In this document: positions 1-8,596 of the stretch, one piece after another
Layout of the letters: every line of letters starts with the position of its first letter
Position numbering within the stretch: the first letter of the stretch is position 1
The notes under the pieces: model-generated
Told to the model about the DNA's origin: nothing
Seen by the model: the letters and a program-made list of their open reading frames with translations, nothing else
Databases searched by the model: none
Assembly: GCF_018139565.1 (NCBI RefSeq)
Contig: NZ_JAGSPK010000003.1
Span: forward strand, 372,001-436,000
Direction: 5' to 3'
Length of the DNA: 64,000 nt
Origin: Cognatundibacterium rivi
GTDB taxonomy: Bacteria > Pseudomonadota > Gammaproteobacteria > Burkholderiales > Burkholderiaceae_D
Translations under genes and position numbers: made by a program

Positions 1-988
1 CTGCCAGACCATCGACCAGCGTCGCCAGCGATGGCGCGTCAGTCAGGGTGGGCAATGTTTGCGCTGCGGATGGATCAGCGGCATTAGCACCATCAACCGC
101 GGCAAAGACCGTCAGCAAATGACGCAAAGAATCAAGGCCGACCAGATTGAATGCCCGCAACGGAATATGATCCGTCGGCAAGCCGTGCAATACCTCGGGC
201 ATGGATGTCAATGCCGCCTGCTCACGTTTCCAGACAGCGCGCGCCAGCGCATCGTGTAGTGTTTCTGCTTCCGGTAACACGCCATTGATGATCAGATATT
301 GCTGATGAAAGCCGATGGCTGCCAGCTCATCATGTGTGCGTGCGGCTTCCTTCAGGCTGGAATGCTGGGCGCGTGCCACCAGCACCATGCGGGTACGTGC
401 GGGATCAGCCAGCGTCTGCACCGCTTCATGATATTTTTCACGCTGTTTGCCCAGCCCCGCCAGTGGCCCCAGACATGAGGCATCGCCCTTGCCTTCTTCC
501 AGAAAGCCGGACCAGGCACCGGGCAGTTGCAACATGCGTATTGTGTGCCCGGTTGGCGCGGTATCAAAAATGATGTGATCGTAATCCCGCAGCATCTGCG
601 GATTGGTCAGCAAGCCAGTGAATTCATCGAATGCGGCGATCTCGGTGGTGCAGGCGCCGGATAATTGTTCTTCCATCGCTTTCAACACCACCTCGGGCAA
701 GGTGCCGCGTGCCGGTGTGACGATGCGGTCGCGGTACAGTTGTGCCGCCGCTTGCGGATCAATTTCCAGTGCAAACAAATTGGCAACCGATTCCACTGTT
801 TTGATGCTGTTACCGATACGGATGCCGAATACCTGACCGACATTCGATGCCGGATCGGTACTGACCAGCAACACGCGTCGCCCCTGATCGGCAAGCCAGA
901 CCGCGGTGGCGCAGGCGACCGAGGTTTTGCCGACGCCGCCTTTACCAGTGAAGAATAAAAATTTCGGCGTATTGTCCAGAAAAAGCAT
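1..988 (-). CDS. arsA: Arsenite efflux ATPase ArsA, N-terminal part (runs off the window)
   Basis: Soluble ATPase that powers ArsB-mediated arsenite/antimonite export. About 329 codons are visible, roughly the A1 half; the rest lies beyond the left edge. The P-loop FTGKGGVGKTS is near residue 15 and DTAPTGHT follows near residue 140. Cysteines in SGACTTEIAAF and in ASCLGPLAG match metalloid ligands Cys113 and Cys172 of the E. coli enzyme. Two in-frame ATGs exist; the one at 988 has AAAGGA six bases upstream, whereas the ATG at 994 abuts it, so 988 is chosen. Last visible gene of the ars operon, 59 bases after arsH. No arsD precedes it, which is unusual because ArsD normally delivers arsenite to ArsA. 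Confidence 0.93.
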   Translation of the reverse strand, partial: MLFLDNTPKFLFFTGKGGVGKTSVACATAVWLADQGRRVLLVSTDPASNVGQVFGIRIGNSIKTVESVANLFALEIDPQAAAQLYRDRIVTPARGTLPEVVLKAMEEQLSGACTTEIAAFDEFTGLLTNPQMLRDYDHIIFDTAPTGHTIRMLQLPGAWSGFLEEGKGDASCLGPLAGLGKQREKYHEAVQTLADPARTRMVLVARAQHSSLKEAARTHDELAAIGFHQQYLIINGVLPEAETLHDALARAVWKREQAALTSMPEVLHGLPTDHIPLRAFNLVGLDSLRHLLTVFAAVDGANAADPSAAQTLPTLTDAPSLATLVDGLA

Positions 989-1047
989 ATTCATTCCTTT
1001 TATAAAAACGGTGTAAGGCGCTCAGCCACGCATCAGTCAAGCACTAA

Positions 1048-1803
1048 TCAGGCTTTGGCGATGATCTTGTTGGCGGCGTTCAATGCATCCTGTTTGCGTT
1101 CGCTATAACGGCTGGTCAGATAATCGCTGCGACCTCGCAACAGCAAGGTGAACTTAAATAATTCTTCCGTCACATCCACCAAGCGGTCGTAATACGGTGA
1201 TGGTTTCATGCATCCGGCCTCGTCAAATTCTTCATAGGCTTTCGGCACCGACGACTGATTCGGTATCGTGAACATGCGCATCCAGCGTCCCAGCAGACGC
1301 AGGGTGTTGACGGTGTTAAACGACTGCGAGCCACCACACACCTGCATCACTGCCAGTGTACGTCCCTGGCTGGGACGTATCGCTCCTTGCTCGAGAGGAA
1401 TCCAGTCGATCTGATTTTTCAGCACTGCCGTGATCGCGCCATGCCGTTCGGGGCTGCACCAGACCTGCCCTTCCGACCACAAACAACTCTCACGCAATTC
1501 CACAACCTTGGGATGCGTTTCCGGCACGCTGCCGACCATAGGCAAATCATGTGGATTAAAAATCCTGACTTCCGCGCCCATGTGCTGCAACAGGCGCGCC
1601 GCTTCCTCGACCAGCAAGCGGCTGAATGAGCGTTCGCGCAGCGAGCCGTACATCAGCAATATCCGTGGCGGATGCTCAAAGCCCGCCACCGGTGCAAGTT
1701 TCGCGGTGTCAGGAATATCCATGTGGTCCATCTTTACGTTCGACAGATCATGGATTGATTTATCGGCTGAATCATCGACGAATTTTCCTGCCACGTCAGT
1801 CAT
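1048..1803 (-). CDS. arsH: NADPH-dependent FMN reductase / organoarsenical oxidase ArsH
   Basis: 251-residue flavoprotein of the ArsH family, which oxidises trivalent organoarsenicals and reduces quinones or chromate using NADPH. The FMN phosphate-binding loop GSLRERSFS is at residues 53-61, and the SPERHG segment near 112 is typical of the family. The first 40 residues are a polar extension, as in other ArsH proteins. It lies 31 bases after arsB and before arsA in the same orientation, so it is co-transcribed with the arsenite export genes. The length is usual for the family and there is no signal peptide, so it is cytosolic. Confidence 0.93.
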   Translation of the reverse strand: MTDVAGKFVDDSADKSIHDLSNVKMDHMDIPDTAKLAPVAGFEHPPRILLMYGSLRERSFSRLLVEEAARLLQHMGAEVRIFNPHDLPMVGSVPETHPKVVELRESCLWSEGQVWCSPERHGAITAVLKNQIDWIPLEQGAIRPSQGRTLAVMQVCGGSQSFNTVNTLRLLGRWMRMFTIPNQSSVPKAYEEFDEAGCMKPSPYYDRLVDVTEELFKFTLLLRGRSDYLTSRYSERKQDALNAANKIIAKA

Positions 1804-1834
1804 GCTTCACTCCTTTTCGTTGATCGCGCCGCTG

Positions 1835-3115
1835 TCAGCTTAAACGCAGCGCCAGCGCTGCCAGTGTCAGCAGCAACACCGGCAAGGTCAGAACGATACC
1901 GAGCCTGAAATAATAGCCCCAGGAAATCGTGATATTTTTGTTTGCCAGCACGTGTAGCCACAACAATGTGGCAAGGCTGCCGATAGGCGTGATTTTCGGG
2001 CCGAGATCGCAGCCGATCACGTTCGCATAAATCATGGCTTCACGCACTGCACTATTGGCGGCCGCACCATCGATCGACAAAGCACCGATCAGCACGGTCG
2101 GCATGTTGTTCATCACCGACGACAAAAATGCGCTGAGTAATCCTGTGCCCAATGCCGCGCCCCAGACACCATGTTCTGCAAAAATATTAAGTATTGCGCT
2201 GACTTGATTCGTCAATCCGGCGTTGCGCAAGCCGTACACCACCAGATACATACCGAGCGAAAAAATCACGATCTGCCACGGCGCATTTCTGACGACCTCA
2301 CGTGTGTTGATCACACTGGCGCGCGTAGCGACGGCCAGCAACACCACCGCCCCCGCTGCCGCGACCACACTAACAGGAACACCGATGCCATCAAGCCAGA
2401 AAAAACCGAGCAACAGCCAACCCAGCACCCACCATCCTGCATTGAATGTGGCGCGGTCACGAATCGCCAGCGCAGGTTGCCGCAGTTGTTGCACGTCATA
2501 ATCAGCGGGTAAATCGCGCCGGAAAAATAGCAGTAACACTGCTATAGTCGCCACCACCGACACCAGATTCACCGGCAGCATCACCGATGAATAAGCAGCG
2601 AAACCCAGCTTGAAATAATCAGCCGAGACGATGTTCACCAGATTCGATACCACCAGCGGCAGGCTGCCGGTATCGGCAATGAAACCGGCAGCCATCACGA
2701 AGGCCAGTGTGGCCTTCGGTGAAAACCGTAGTTCCAGCAACATCGCAATCACGATCGGCGTCAGTATCAGTGCCGCGCCATCATTCGCAAACAAAGCGGC
2801 GACCACGGCGCCGAGTAACAGCAGCAACACGAATAATTTGCGGCCACTACCGCCACCCCAGCGCGCCACATGCAAAGCCGCCCATTCAAAGAAACCGGCT
2901 TTATCCAGCAACAGGCTGATGATGATGACGGCGATAAATGTGGCCGTTGCATTCCATACGATATGCCACACCAGCGGAATATCCGACAACTGAATCACAC
3001 CTGCGAGCAAGGCCAGCAGCGCACCACCAGCGGCACTCCAGCCTATGCCAAGACCGCGCGGCTGCCAGATGACAAAGGCCAGTGTCAGCAGAAAAATCAG
3101 GATAGCAATCAGCAC
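1835..3115 (-). CDS. arsB: Arsenite efflux permease ArsB
   Basis: 426-residue inner-membrane protein with about twelve hydrophobic segments, close to the 429 residues of E. coli ArsB. It exports As(III) or Sb(III), alone or energised by Ars[13 protein letters not shown] near residue 110 is characteristic of the ArsB/NhaD ion-transporter superfamily. The start is a GTG at 3115; an ATG at 3120 is out of frame and reaches a stop after three codons. It lies between arsC and arsH. It is not the ACR3 type, which has ten segments and different motifs. Confidence 0.95.
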   Translation of the reverse strand: MLIAILIFLLTLAFVIWQPRGLGIGWSAAGGALLALLAGVIQLSDIPLVWHIVWNATATFIAVIIISLLLDKAGFFEWAALHVARWGGGSGRKLFVLLLLLGAVVAALFANDGAALILTPIVIAMLLELRFSPKATLAFVMAAGFIADTGSLPLVVSNLVNIVSADYFKLGFAAYSSVMLPVNLVSVVATIAVLLLFFRRDLPADYDVQQLRQPALAIRDRATFNAGWWVLGWLLLGFFWLDGIGVPVSVVAAAGAVVLLAVATRASVINTREVVRNAPWQIVIFSLGMYLVVYGLRNAGLTNQVSAILNIFAEHGVWGAALGTGLLSAFLSSVMNNMPTVLIGALSIDGAAANSAVREAMIYANVIGCDLGPKITPIGSLATLLWLHVLANKNITISWGYYFRLGIVLTLPVLLLTLAALALRLS

Positions 3116-3174
3116 GACATGCGCCCCATTTCAGAAATCAATTTGATGTACAGCGAGATCATCAGATGGACGCA

Positions 3175-3675
3175 TCAGTTGAGCTGCTCTCTGATCGCTT
3201 TGAGTTCCTGATGAATAGTATTTTTTTCCAGGATGTGCGCAGGCAGTGAGACGAAGCTATTGACGCAAGACATAATTTCGCGGAACACCTTATGAAATGC
3301 CGTGCGCTTAGCCTCATCGCTACCAGTCACTGCGGCCGGATCTTCAAAGCCCCAATGCGTCGTCACCGGATGACCGGGCCAGACCGGGCAGACTTCACCT
3401 GCGGCGTTATCGCAGACGGTGATGATGAAATCCATCACTGGCGCATCGGCCGCTGCGAACTCGTCCCAGCTTTTGCTGCGCAAAGCAGTCAGCGGATAGT
3501 CTGTCGTCTGAATCTGCTCTATCGCCAGCGGATTGACCGTACCAGCGGGAAAACTACCGGCAGAAAAACCTTTAAAACGCCCCTGCCCCATCGTTGTGAT
3601 CAGGGCTTCTGCCATGACACTGCGCGCAGAGTTGCCGGTGCAAAGGAACAATACGTTGTAAGTTTTTTCAGTCAT
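3175..3675 (-). CDS. arsC: Arsenate reductase ArsC (low-molecular-weight phosphatase fold)
   Basis: 166 residues of the LMW protein tyrosine phosphatase type. The catalytic loop C-X5-R-S is CTGNSARS at residues 12-19. Cys88 and Cys96, in VCDNAAGEVC, occupy the place of the redox relay cysteines of thioredoxin-coupled ArsC (Cys82 and Cys89 in S. aureus). It reduces As(V) to As(III) in the cytosol, the form ArsB exports. The C-terminal 30 residues are charged and helical and are not part of the core. It lies directly downstream of arsR. Whether thioredoxin or glutaredoxin is the partner cannot be decided from sequence. Confidence 0.94.
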   Translation of the reverse strand: MTEKTYNVLFLCTGNSARSVMAEALITTMGQGRFKGFSAGSFPAGTVNPLAIEQIQTTDYPLTALRSKSWDEFAAADAPVMDFIITVCDNAAGEVCPVWPGHPVTTHWGFEDPAAVTGSDEAKRTAFHKVFREIMSCVNSFVSLPAHILEKNTIHQELKAIREQLN

Positions 3676-3753
3676 TTTTGTCTCGATTCATTGGTGGGTA
3701 AGGGATTAGAAGGGTAAGGAATTACAAAGAAAACCAGTGTTCACAGCAACTGA

Positions 3754-4116
3754 TTACGACGCTTTACACGGAGCTTGATCCGCCAAGTGACTACCCGCCA
3801 GGCTGCCTGTCTGTAATGCTGGCAAACAGGCCTGACCGTTACAACAACTGTCACTCAGAAATGCCAGCAAATCATTCATGGTGCTGAAATTGGCGGCGTA
3901 AATAATAAAACGCCCATCCTGGCGCGCCGAGATCAGATCGGCATTACTGAGTTCTTTGAGATGGAATGACAATGAAGAAGCCGGAATCGCCAACTCTTCC
4001 GCGATTTTGCTGGCTGCCAACCCTTCGGAGCCGACCCGCACCAGAAGACGAAACACCGCCAGCCGCGACTCTTGCGCCAACGCCGCTAATGCACTGATTG
4101 CTTGTTTATTTTCCAT
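3754..4116 (-). CDS. arsR: Arsenic-responsive repressor ArsR
   Basis: 120-residue winged-helix ArsR/SmtB repressor. The recognition helix region is around residues 43-58 (IPASSLSFHLKELSNADLI). The usual ELCVC metal site of plasmid-type ArsR is absent from the recognition helix. Instead there is a C-terminal pair Cys91-Cys92 with Cys97 (CCNGQAC), an arrangement like the Acidithiobacillus ferrooxidans ArsR site (Cys95, Cys96, Cys102). First gene of the ars operon. It should repress its own promoter through the palindrome at 4139-4174 and release it on As(III) binding. Confidence 0.94.
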   Translation of the reverse strand: MENKQAISALAALAQESRLAVFRLLVRVGSEGLAASKIAEELAIPASSLSFHLKELSNADLISARQDGRFIIYAANFSTMNDLLAFLSDSCCNGQACLPALQTGSLAGSHLADQAPCKAS

Positions 4117-4138
4117 GGACAGACTCCGGTTCAGGCTT

Positions 4139-4174
4139 ATTTCTATATTTCGACAATTATCGAATTATAGAAAT
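4139..4174 (-). promoter_or_regulatory. ArsR operator: 15-bp inverted repeat
   Basis: Arms at 4139-4153 and 4160-4174 are complementary at 14 of 15 positions, separated by 6 bases. The arm ATTTCTATAATTCGA on the minus strand contains the -10 box of the arsR promoter, so repressor binding would block RNA polymerase directly. The palindrome ends 23 bases before the arsR start codon. Confidence 0.82.
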
Positions 4175-4193
4175 AAAAACGGGAATCTGGCAA
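4164..4193 (-). promoter_or_regulatory. arsR operon sigma-70 promoter
   Basis: On the minus strand TTGCCA (4193-4188) and a perfect TATAAT (4169-4164) are separated by 18 bases. The -10 lies inside the inverted repeat. This is a strong promoter for arsR-arsC-arsB-arsH-arsA. Confidence 0.75.
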
Positions 4194-4325
4194 CCGATAT
4201 CTGTGATTTCTCAGGTGTCATACGCGCACAAAACAGACAGCGCAGTCAATAGCTGCCAATCAGCGAATATTAGCCAATATTCGCCGCAAAATACCGTGAA
4301 AATAGCTCGCAAATAAGCACTTTTC

Positions 4326-4396
4326 GGGGAGTATCCTGCGATTTTGCCTTTATGTCCTTATAAATAAAGGGCTTTAAAAAATACTCCCCCCAGTAT
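4326..4396. repeat. Repeat copy A with G-tract palindrome (second copy at 32711-32788)
   Basis: GGGGAGTAT at 4326-4334 and ATACTCCCC at 4381-4389 are inverted. The right end is a near-perfect palindrome, ATACT-C6-AGTAT (4381-4396). The interior around 4341-4383 resembles the minus strand of the copy at 32711-32788, including AAAGGGCTTT followed by ATAC. ATACT-C6-AGTAT read on the other strand resembles the TACT-G6-N-AGTA operator of RcnR-type DUF156 regulators. The repeat lies between the L,D-transpeptidase gene and arsR. Confidence 0.55.
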
Positions 4397-4422
4397 ATTT
4401 ATGCCCCCAGAGGCATAAATAT
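4395..4422. promoter_or_regulatory. Perfect 11-bp palindrome of unknown role
   Basis: ATATTTATGCC (4395-4405) and GGCATAAATAT (4412-4422) are exactly complementary around a 6-base loop. There is no T-run, so it is not a standard terminator. The half-site TATTTATGCCC recurs at 32695-32705 beside the second repeat copy. It may be a dimeric regulator site or part of the repeat. Confidence 0.5.
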
Positions 4423-4482
4423 CGACGTTTTCAGCCTCTTTAGCATCCGACTTCCAACCAGATTCATATTCCGCGTCTGTGC

Positions 4483-5061
4483 TTATTTTTTCGACTGCTG
4501 ATCCAATTCAGTTTCAGCGACAAAGACTTCCGCACCGACGCCGACCTTATCGAACAACTCGACGATATCGGCAGAGCGCATACGTATGCAACCGTAACTG
4601 GCGGGGTTGCCGAGCAGGCTTTCTTGCGGCGTGCCGTGGATGTAGATGTAGCGCTGATACGCATGCTGATTGCGCTCTTCGGTGCCGCGTAGCCAGAGTA
4701 TGCGGGTGACCACCGGATCGCGCCCCGGTGCATCAATCGCCACAATTTCGCCAGTCGGGACGCGATCTTTGAACGCAGTGCCGATGGGCATACCGGCACC
4801 GAATTTCTCGGCAATTTCCATTTTGCCGCCCGGTGTCATGTAACTATCGGGCAAATCGCCAATACCCCGCTTCGCAGTTGAAATGGTATAAGTGGCGATG
4901 AGGTTGCCGTTATCGAATAAGCGCATTTTCTGTTCCGGCACAGACACGACAATGCGGTGCTGCGTATCTTTTGGCACGAATGCGGGATTCAGCGCAGACT
5001 GGCAGCCGGATAACAATACAGTCAGCAGCAAAAACAGGACGGCGAACAATCGTTTTTTCAT
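4483..5061 (-). CDS. L,D-transpeptidase (YkuD domain) lipoprotein
   Basis: 192 residues. The lipobox LLSGC places the lipid-modified cysteine at residue 20. The YkuD catalytic site is intact: HGTP at His142 and SYGCIRM with Ser155, Cys158 and Arg160. Such enzymes form 3-3 cross-links in peptidoglycan or attach lipoproteins to it, using a thioester on the cysteine. It is divergent from murQ, fitting the cell-wall theme of the following 11 kb. The exact reaction (cross-linking, lipoprotein attachment or amidase) cannot be told from sequence. Confidence 0.88.
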   Translation of the reverse strand: MKKRLFAVLFLLLTVLLSGCQSALNPAFVPKDTQHRIVVSVPEQKMRLFDNGNLIATYTISTAKRGIGDLPDSYMTPGGKMEIAEKFGAGMPIGTAFKDRVPTGEIVAIDAPGRDPVVTRILWLRGTEERNQHAYQRYIYIHGTPQESLLGNPASYGCIRMRSADIVELFDKVGVGAEVFVAETELDQQSKK

Positions 5062-5090
5062 GTGGCAGAGATGTCAGATGTTATGTCATG

Positions 5091-5110
5091 GCCTGCTCAA
5101 CAGAGCAGGC
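5091..5110. promoter_or_regulatory. Perfect 8-bp inverted repeat in the ldt/murQ divergent region
   Basis: GCCTGCTC (5091-5098) and GAGCAGGC (5103-5110) flank AACA. It lies between two divergent promoters, so an operator role is more likely than termination. A similar TGCTC-N3-GAG core occurs in the divergent ampG/kinase region at 13690-13708. Confidence 0.4.
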
Positions 5111-5307
5111 TTAAAAAGCCAGTTTATAGCGCCGGATTATGACGCAAGAAACAAAGTGCATGAGTGGCAGAATAAGCACAGGCAGCCACGCTGGCAAATA
5201 CCAGTTCGCCAGCGACACATTACCTGCGGTTATGACTGCGCGATCAGCTTTCATTTGTGAGCGGCGCGACTCCTCTGTAAGTTCAGTAGCATCGCGGAGA
5301 AATGATC

Positions 5308-6195
5308 ATGTTGAACACCGAAACACCGAATGTCTTACATACCGAGCTGGATACCTATGCGACGGCAGATCTGGCCGCCGCATTGATCGACGATCAGTTA
5401 AACGCGGTACAGGCGGTGCGCGCTGCTGCACCACAGATCGCCGCCGCAATTGATGCGGCGCTGCCACGCATAGAAGCGGGCGGGCGTCTGGTGTATGTCG
5501 GTGCGGGCACATCGGGTCGGCTCGGTGTGCTCGATGGCGTTGAATTATTACCGACTTTTTCATGGCCGGATGAACGTGCGATTTCGCTGATCGCCGGTGG
5601 CAAACAGGCGATGTTCGTCGCCGTCGAAGGTGCGGAAGATGACACCGAACAAGGTGCGATCGACATTCGCGAACTGCATCTGAATCAGCATGATGTGGTG
5701 TTGCTGATCGCGGCATCGGGTGCCACACCGTATGTGCTGGGCGCGTTGCAGGCAGCGCGTGCCAGTGGCGCATTAACCGTGGGCTTCGCCAATAATCCTG
5801 ATGCGCCGGTAACCCGATGTGCAGACATAGGCATTACCCTCAACACCGGCAGTGAAATCATTTCCGGCAGCACACGGCTGAAGGCCGGCACCTCACAAAA
5901 AATTGCGCTGAATACTTTTTCCAGCGGGCTGATGGTGAAGCTGCACAAGGTCTACGGCAACCTGATGGTGGATGTGAAGCCGACCAATATCAAACTGCTG
6001 CGGCGTACCGTCAGCCTGACCATGCATGCAACCGGTAAAGATGAGCAAACCTGTCGCAAAGTGCTGGAAGAATGTGATTTCCACGTCAAGACCGCCATCG
6101 TGGCGATACAGAATCAGGTCAGCGTTGCCACCGCTGAAAAACTGCTGGCACACTATCAGGGCGATGTGCGGAAAGCGCTGCAGGCAATCGGATAA
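5308..6195 (+). CDS. murQ: N-acetylmuramic acid 6-phosphate etherase MurQ
   Basis: 295 residues. Cleaves the D-lactyl ether of MurNAc-6-phosphate to give GlcNAc-6-phosphate, linking recycled peptidoglycan to amino-sugar metabolism. The SIS-domain sugar-phosphate site VGAGTSGRLG is near residue 66. The glutamates in GVELLPTF and GAEDD match catalytic Glu83 and Glu114 of E. coli MurQ, and SGSTRLKAGTSQK follows. An ATG at 5302 is only 2 bases from GGAG (5296-5299), while the ATG at 5308 is 8 bases away, so 5308 is chosen. It precedes a LysR gene by 76 bases. Confidence 0.94.
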   Translation: MLNTETPNVLHTELDTYATADLAAALIDDQLNAVQAVRAAAPQIAAAIDAALPRIEAGGRLVYVGAGTSGRLGVLDGVELLPTFSWPDERAISLIAGGKQAMFVAVEGAEDDTEQGAIDIRELHLNQHDVVLLIAASGATPYVLGALQAARASGALTVGFANNPDAPVTRCADIGITLNTGSEIISGSTRLKAGTSQKIALNTFSSGLMVKLHKVYGNLMVDVKPTNIKLLRRTVSLTMHATGKDEQTCRKVLEECDFHVKTAIVAIQNQVSVATAEKLLAHYQGDVRKALQAIG

Positions 6196-6271
6196 GTTGC
6201 AGAATATGCTGCGGCAACAGACGTTTATCCGGTTACAATCTCAAGGTATTCACGGGTAACAGGTAACACTC

Positions 6272-7180
6272 ATGCGATTGCGTCATATAGAAGTTTTTCA
6301 TGCGATTATGCAGGCCGGCACGATCAGCGGTGCCGCACAATTACTCAGTATTTCCCAGCCCGCCGCAACCAAGGTCTTGCAACATTGTGAATTGCAACTC
6401 GGCCTGAAATTATTTGAGCGCATCAAAGGAAAACTGCATCCGACACCGGAAGCGCATAAACTGTTTTCTGAGGTCGATAAGCTAAACCGTGATCTGCAAT
6501 CGGTACGCCGTCTCGCCAATAATCTGAAAAATCATCCGGATGAAGCAGTCCGGCTGGCATCGACACCAACCTTATCGATCACAGTCATACCTGCCGCACT
6601 GGCCGCCTGGCGCAAAAAATTTCCGCAAGTACACTGTACTTTATCAACGCACCATACCAGCGATATGGTGAATGCGCTGCTGCTTGGCGACGTCGATTTT
6701 GCTTTGTCTTTGTATGACCCCTGCCATCCGAATCTGGCATCGGAACCGCTAGTACGCGGTAGCATGACGGCGATTGCACCGATAGGCAGCTGGGCAAAAA
6801 AACTCGACAACACGCCTTTGCACGTCGCTGATTTACCCAAAAATCTGATCGCGCTGGATCTGGATGATCATCTGGTCAGTCGTGTGATGGACGCCTGCGA
6901 AGAACTCGGTATCAGCTTCACTTCTTACACCGAAGTGCAGACCTATGTGCTGGCGCGCACGCTGGTGGAGTTCAGTGCCGGTGCCGCTGTGATCGATCCG
7001 TTTACTGCCGCGACCGCTAATCACGATAAAGTGCAATGCCGCCCACTGTTACCGAATGTGCCGGTGGATCTATATTTACTCACCAAAAAATCGACGCCAT
7101 TGTCGCGCTCTGCCCGGGCGTTTGTTGATTGCGTGCAAGCGGCGGCGGCTGAATTTATCGCCAGAACCAGCAAGGAATAA
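6272..7180 (+). CDS. LysR-family transcriptional regulator
   Basis: 302 residues. The N-terminal helix-turn-helix covers about residues 1-60 (GTISGAAQLLSISQPAATK) and a periplasmic-binding-like effector domain covers about 90-290. LysR proteins usually bind near their own and neighbouring promoters and sense a small molecule. Located 76 bases after murQ and facing the convergent serine hydrolase gene, it is the only regulator in the recycling island. Control of that island by a muropeptide or amino sugar is an inference. AmpR is also LysR-type, but I see nothing AmpR-specific. Confidence 0.88.
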   Translation: MRLRHIEVFHAIMQAGTISGAAQLLSISQPAATKVLQHCELQLGLKLFERIKGKLHPTPEAHKLFSEVDKLNRDLQSVRRLANNLKNHPDEAVRLASTPTLSITVIPAALAAWRKKFPQVHCTLSTHHTSDMVNALLLGDVDFALSLYDPCHPNLASEPLVRGSMTAIAPIGSWAKKLDNTPLHVADLPKNLIALDLDDHLVSRVMDACEELGISFTSYTEVQTYVLARTLVEFSAGAAVIDPFTAATANHDKVQCRPLLPNVPVDLYLLTKKSTPLSRSARAFVDCVQAAAAEFIARTSKE

Positions 7181-7181
7181 T

Positions 7182-8594
7182 TCAGCGAAGCTGTTTTGCC
7201 AGCGCGGTCATGATTTGTTCTTGCCACAAACTGAGGCTGGAATACTCACCGATATTTTTATCCGGATCGGCACCTGTCCCACCAATCAGATAAATCATGC
7301 CGTTACGGGTTTGCGGGTCGAACACAAAACCTGATTCCAGACCGTAGGCAAAGCCCAGATGACCAACGCCGGTGAATCCATCTCCACCGGGCGTGACAGG
7401 TGGCGTCAGACGATCGCCATGATGTGCAGCGCTGATATCAGTGAATACCTGAAACCCCAGCGCCCATGATTGAAACATGCCCTGATAATCATCGCCATTC
7501 TGCAATGCTGCATCGTAACGCCACTGCGGTGTTAACAACGTCCGCACACTGGCTGGCTGCAATACACGTACGCCATCCAGCTCGCCCTCGCGCATCAGCA
7601 TCTGCATCAACCGGCTGAGACCGCGCGCGCTGATACGCAAGCCGCCCTGCGGGCTGAATAAAGTGGCATTCCAGCCGGGCTGATACGTCGCCAGATATGT
7701 CCGCTTCGGCACGCCTTGCTGATGATAATCATCGACCTGCGGCTGCCACGCAAGCGCTGTATCCCAGACATCGTTTTTCTGTTTGCGGTACAAGGTGGCG
7801 AGATTATTCAGTTCTGCCGGGTTCAGATTTTCCGGATGAAAACTACCGCTGATATGCAGCGGTTGTAAAATCAATTCCTGCATCAGTACATCGAAACGTT
7901 GTCCTGAGACCGCTTCCATGACCGAGCCGATCACACCCCAGTTCAGATTCACATAACTGAAGTAGCTTCCCGGTGCATAATTCTTATTGCTCGCATCCGG
8001 TCTGGCCCAGACCAAGGCCGGCGTTGCAGATTTATCTGCTGCCTGCAAAACGCTTTGCAGCGAAACATGCGGCGGAAAGTTATAGCCACCATCATCGCGC
8101 AAGGACGAGGTATGACTCAGCAACATGCGTAGCGTAATCGCGACATCGGGATAGTAAGGATTTCTGAGGGTGTAACCAAGATAGCAGCTGACATCGGTAT
8201 CGAGCGTGAGCTTGCCTTGCTCAACCAGCCGCATCAGCCCCAATGCCGTCACCATCTTGGATACCGATGCGACGCGGAATAAAGTGTCAGCATTCACCGG
8301 CAAGCTGGCGGCAGCCTCAGCAGCAATATATCGTTTGCCGAACTGCTGTTCATAAACGACACTGCCGTCACGGATAGCGATCACGGATAAACTTGCCAGT
8401 GGCCGTTGCGGCTGACTGACAATCGCTTGTAATTGCTGATCGGTCGTCGTTTTCATGGATGTAACTTTTGTCGCTGGCTGCATCGTTTTTGCCTTGTTCA
8501 GCGGTGCGGACGGGGTCGCTGCCGGTACTTCAGCAATGAAACACAGCGTCAGCGCAAGACTGAGAGTGACAAAGGAAACGCGCTGCGCAAACAT
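7182..8594 (-). CDS. Serine hydrolase of the beta-lactamase / D-aminopeptidase fold
   Basis: 470 residues with an N-terminal signal peptide. The class C-type nucleophile motif SVSK is at residues 110-113 and YVN at 214-216; the third motif is probably GHLGF near residue 420. This family (Pfam beta-lactamase) includes AmpC, D,D-peptidases and esterases; the YVN and SVSK motifs do not settle which. The start codon lies 2 bases after the stop of the D-Ala-D-Ala dipeptidase gene, so the two are co-translated. Within a peptidoglycan-recycling island, a periplasmic D,D-peptidase or muropeptide esterase is more likely than a resistance beta-lactamase. Confidence 0.85.
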   Translation of the reverse strand: MFAQRVSFVTLSLALTLCFIAEVPAATPSAPLNKAKTMQPATKVTSMKTTTDQQLQAIVSQPQRPLASLSVIAIRDGSVVYEQQFGKRYIAAEAAASLPVNADTLFRVASVSKMVTALGLMRLVEQGKLTLDTDVSCYLGYTLRNPYYPDVAITLRMLLSHTSSLRDDGGYNFPPHVSLQSVLQAADKSATPALVWARPDASNKNYAPGSYFSYVNLNWGVIGSVMEAVSGQRFDVLMQELILQPLHISGSFHPENLNPAELNNLATLYRKQKNDVWDTALAWQPQVDDYHQQGVPKRTYLATYQPGWNATLFSPQGGLRISARGLSRLMQMLMREGELDGVRVLQPASVRTLLTPQWRYDAALQNGDDYQGMFQSWALGFQVFTDISAAHHGDRLTPPVTPGGDGFTGVGHLGFAYGLESGFVFDPQTRNGMIYLIGGTGADPDKNIGEYSSLSLWQEQIMTALAKQLR

Positions 8595-8596
8595 GC

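Noticed and set aside
4326-4396. Repeat copy A as an insertion-sequence remnant
   Set aside because: No transposase fragment and no clear target-site duplication at the ends.
7182-8594. AmpC-type resistance beta-lactamase
   Set aside because: Length (470 residues), YVN in place of the AmpC YAN, a non-KTG third motif and the recycling context argue against a classic AmpC.
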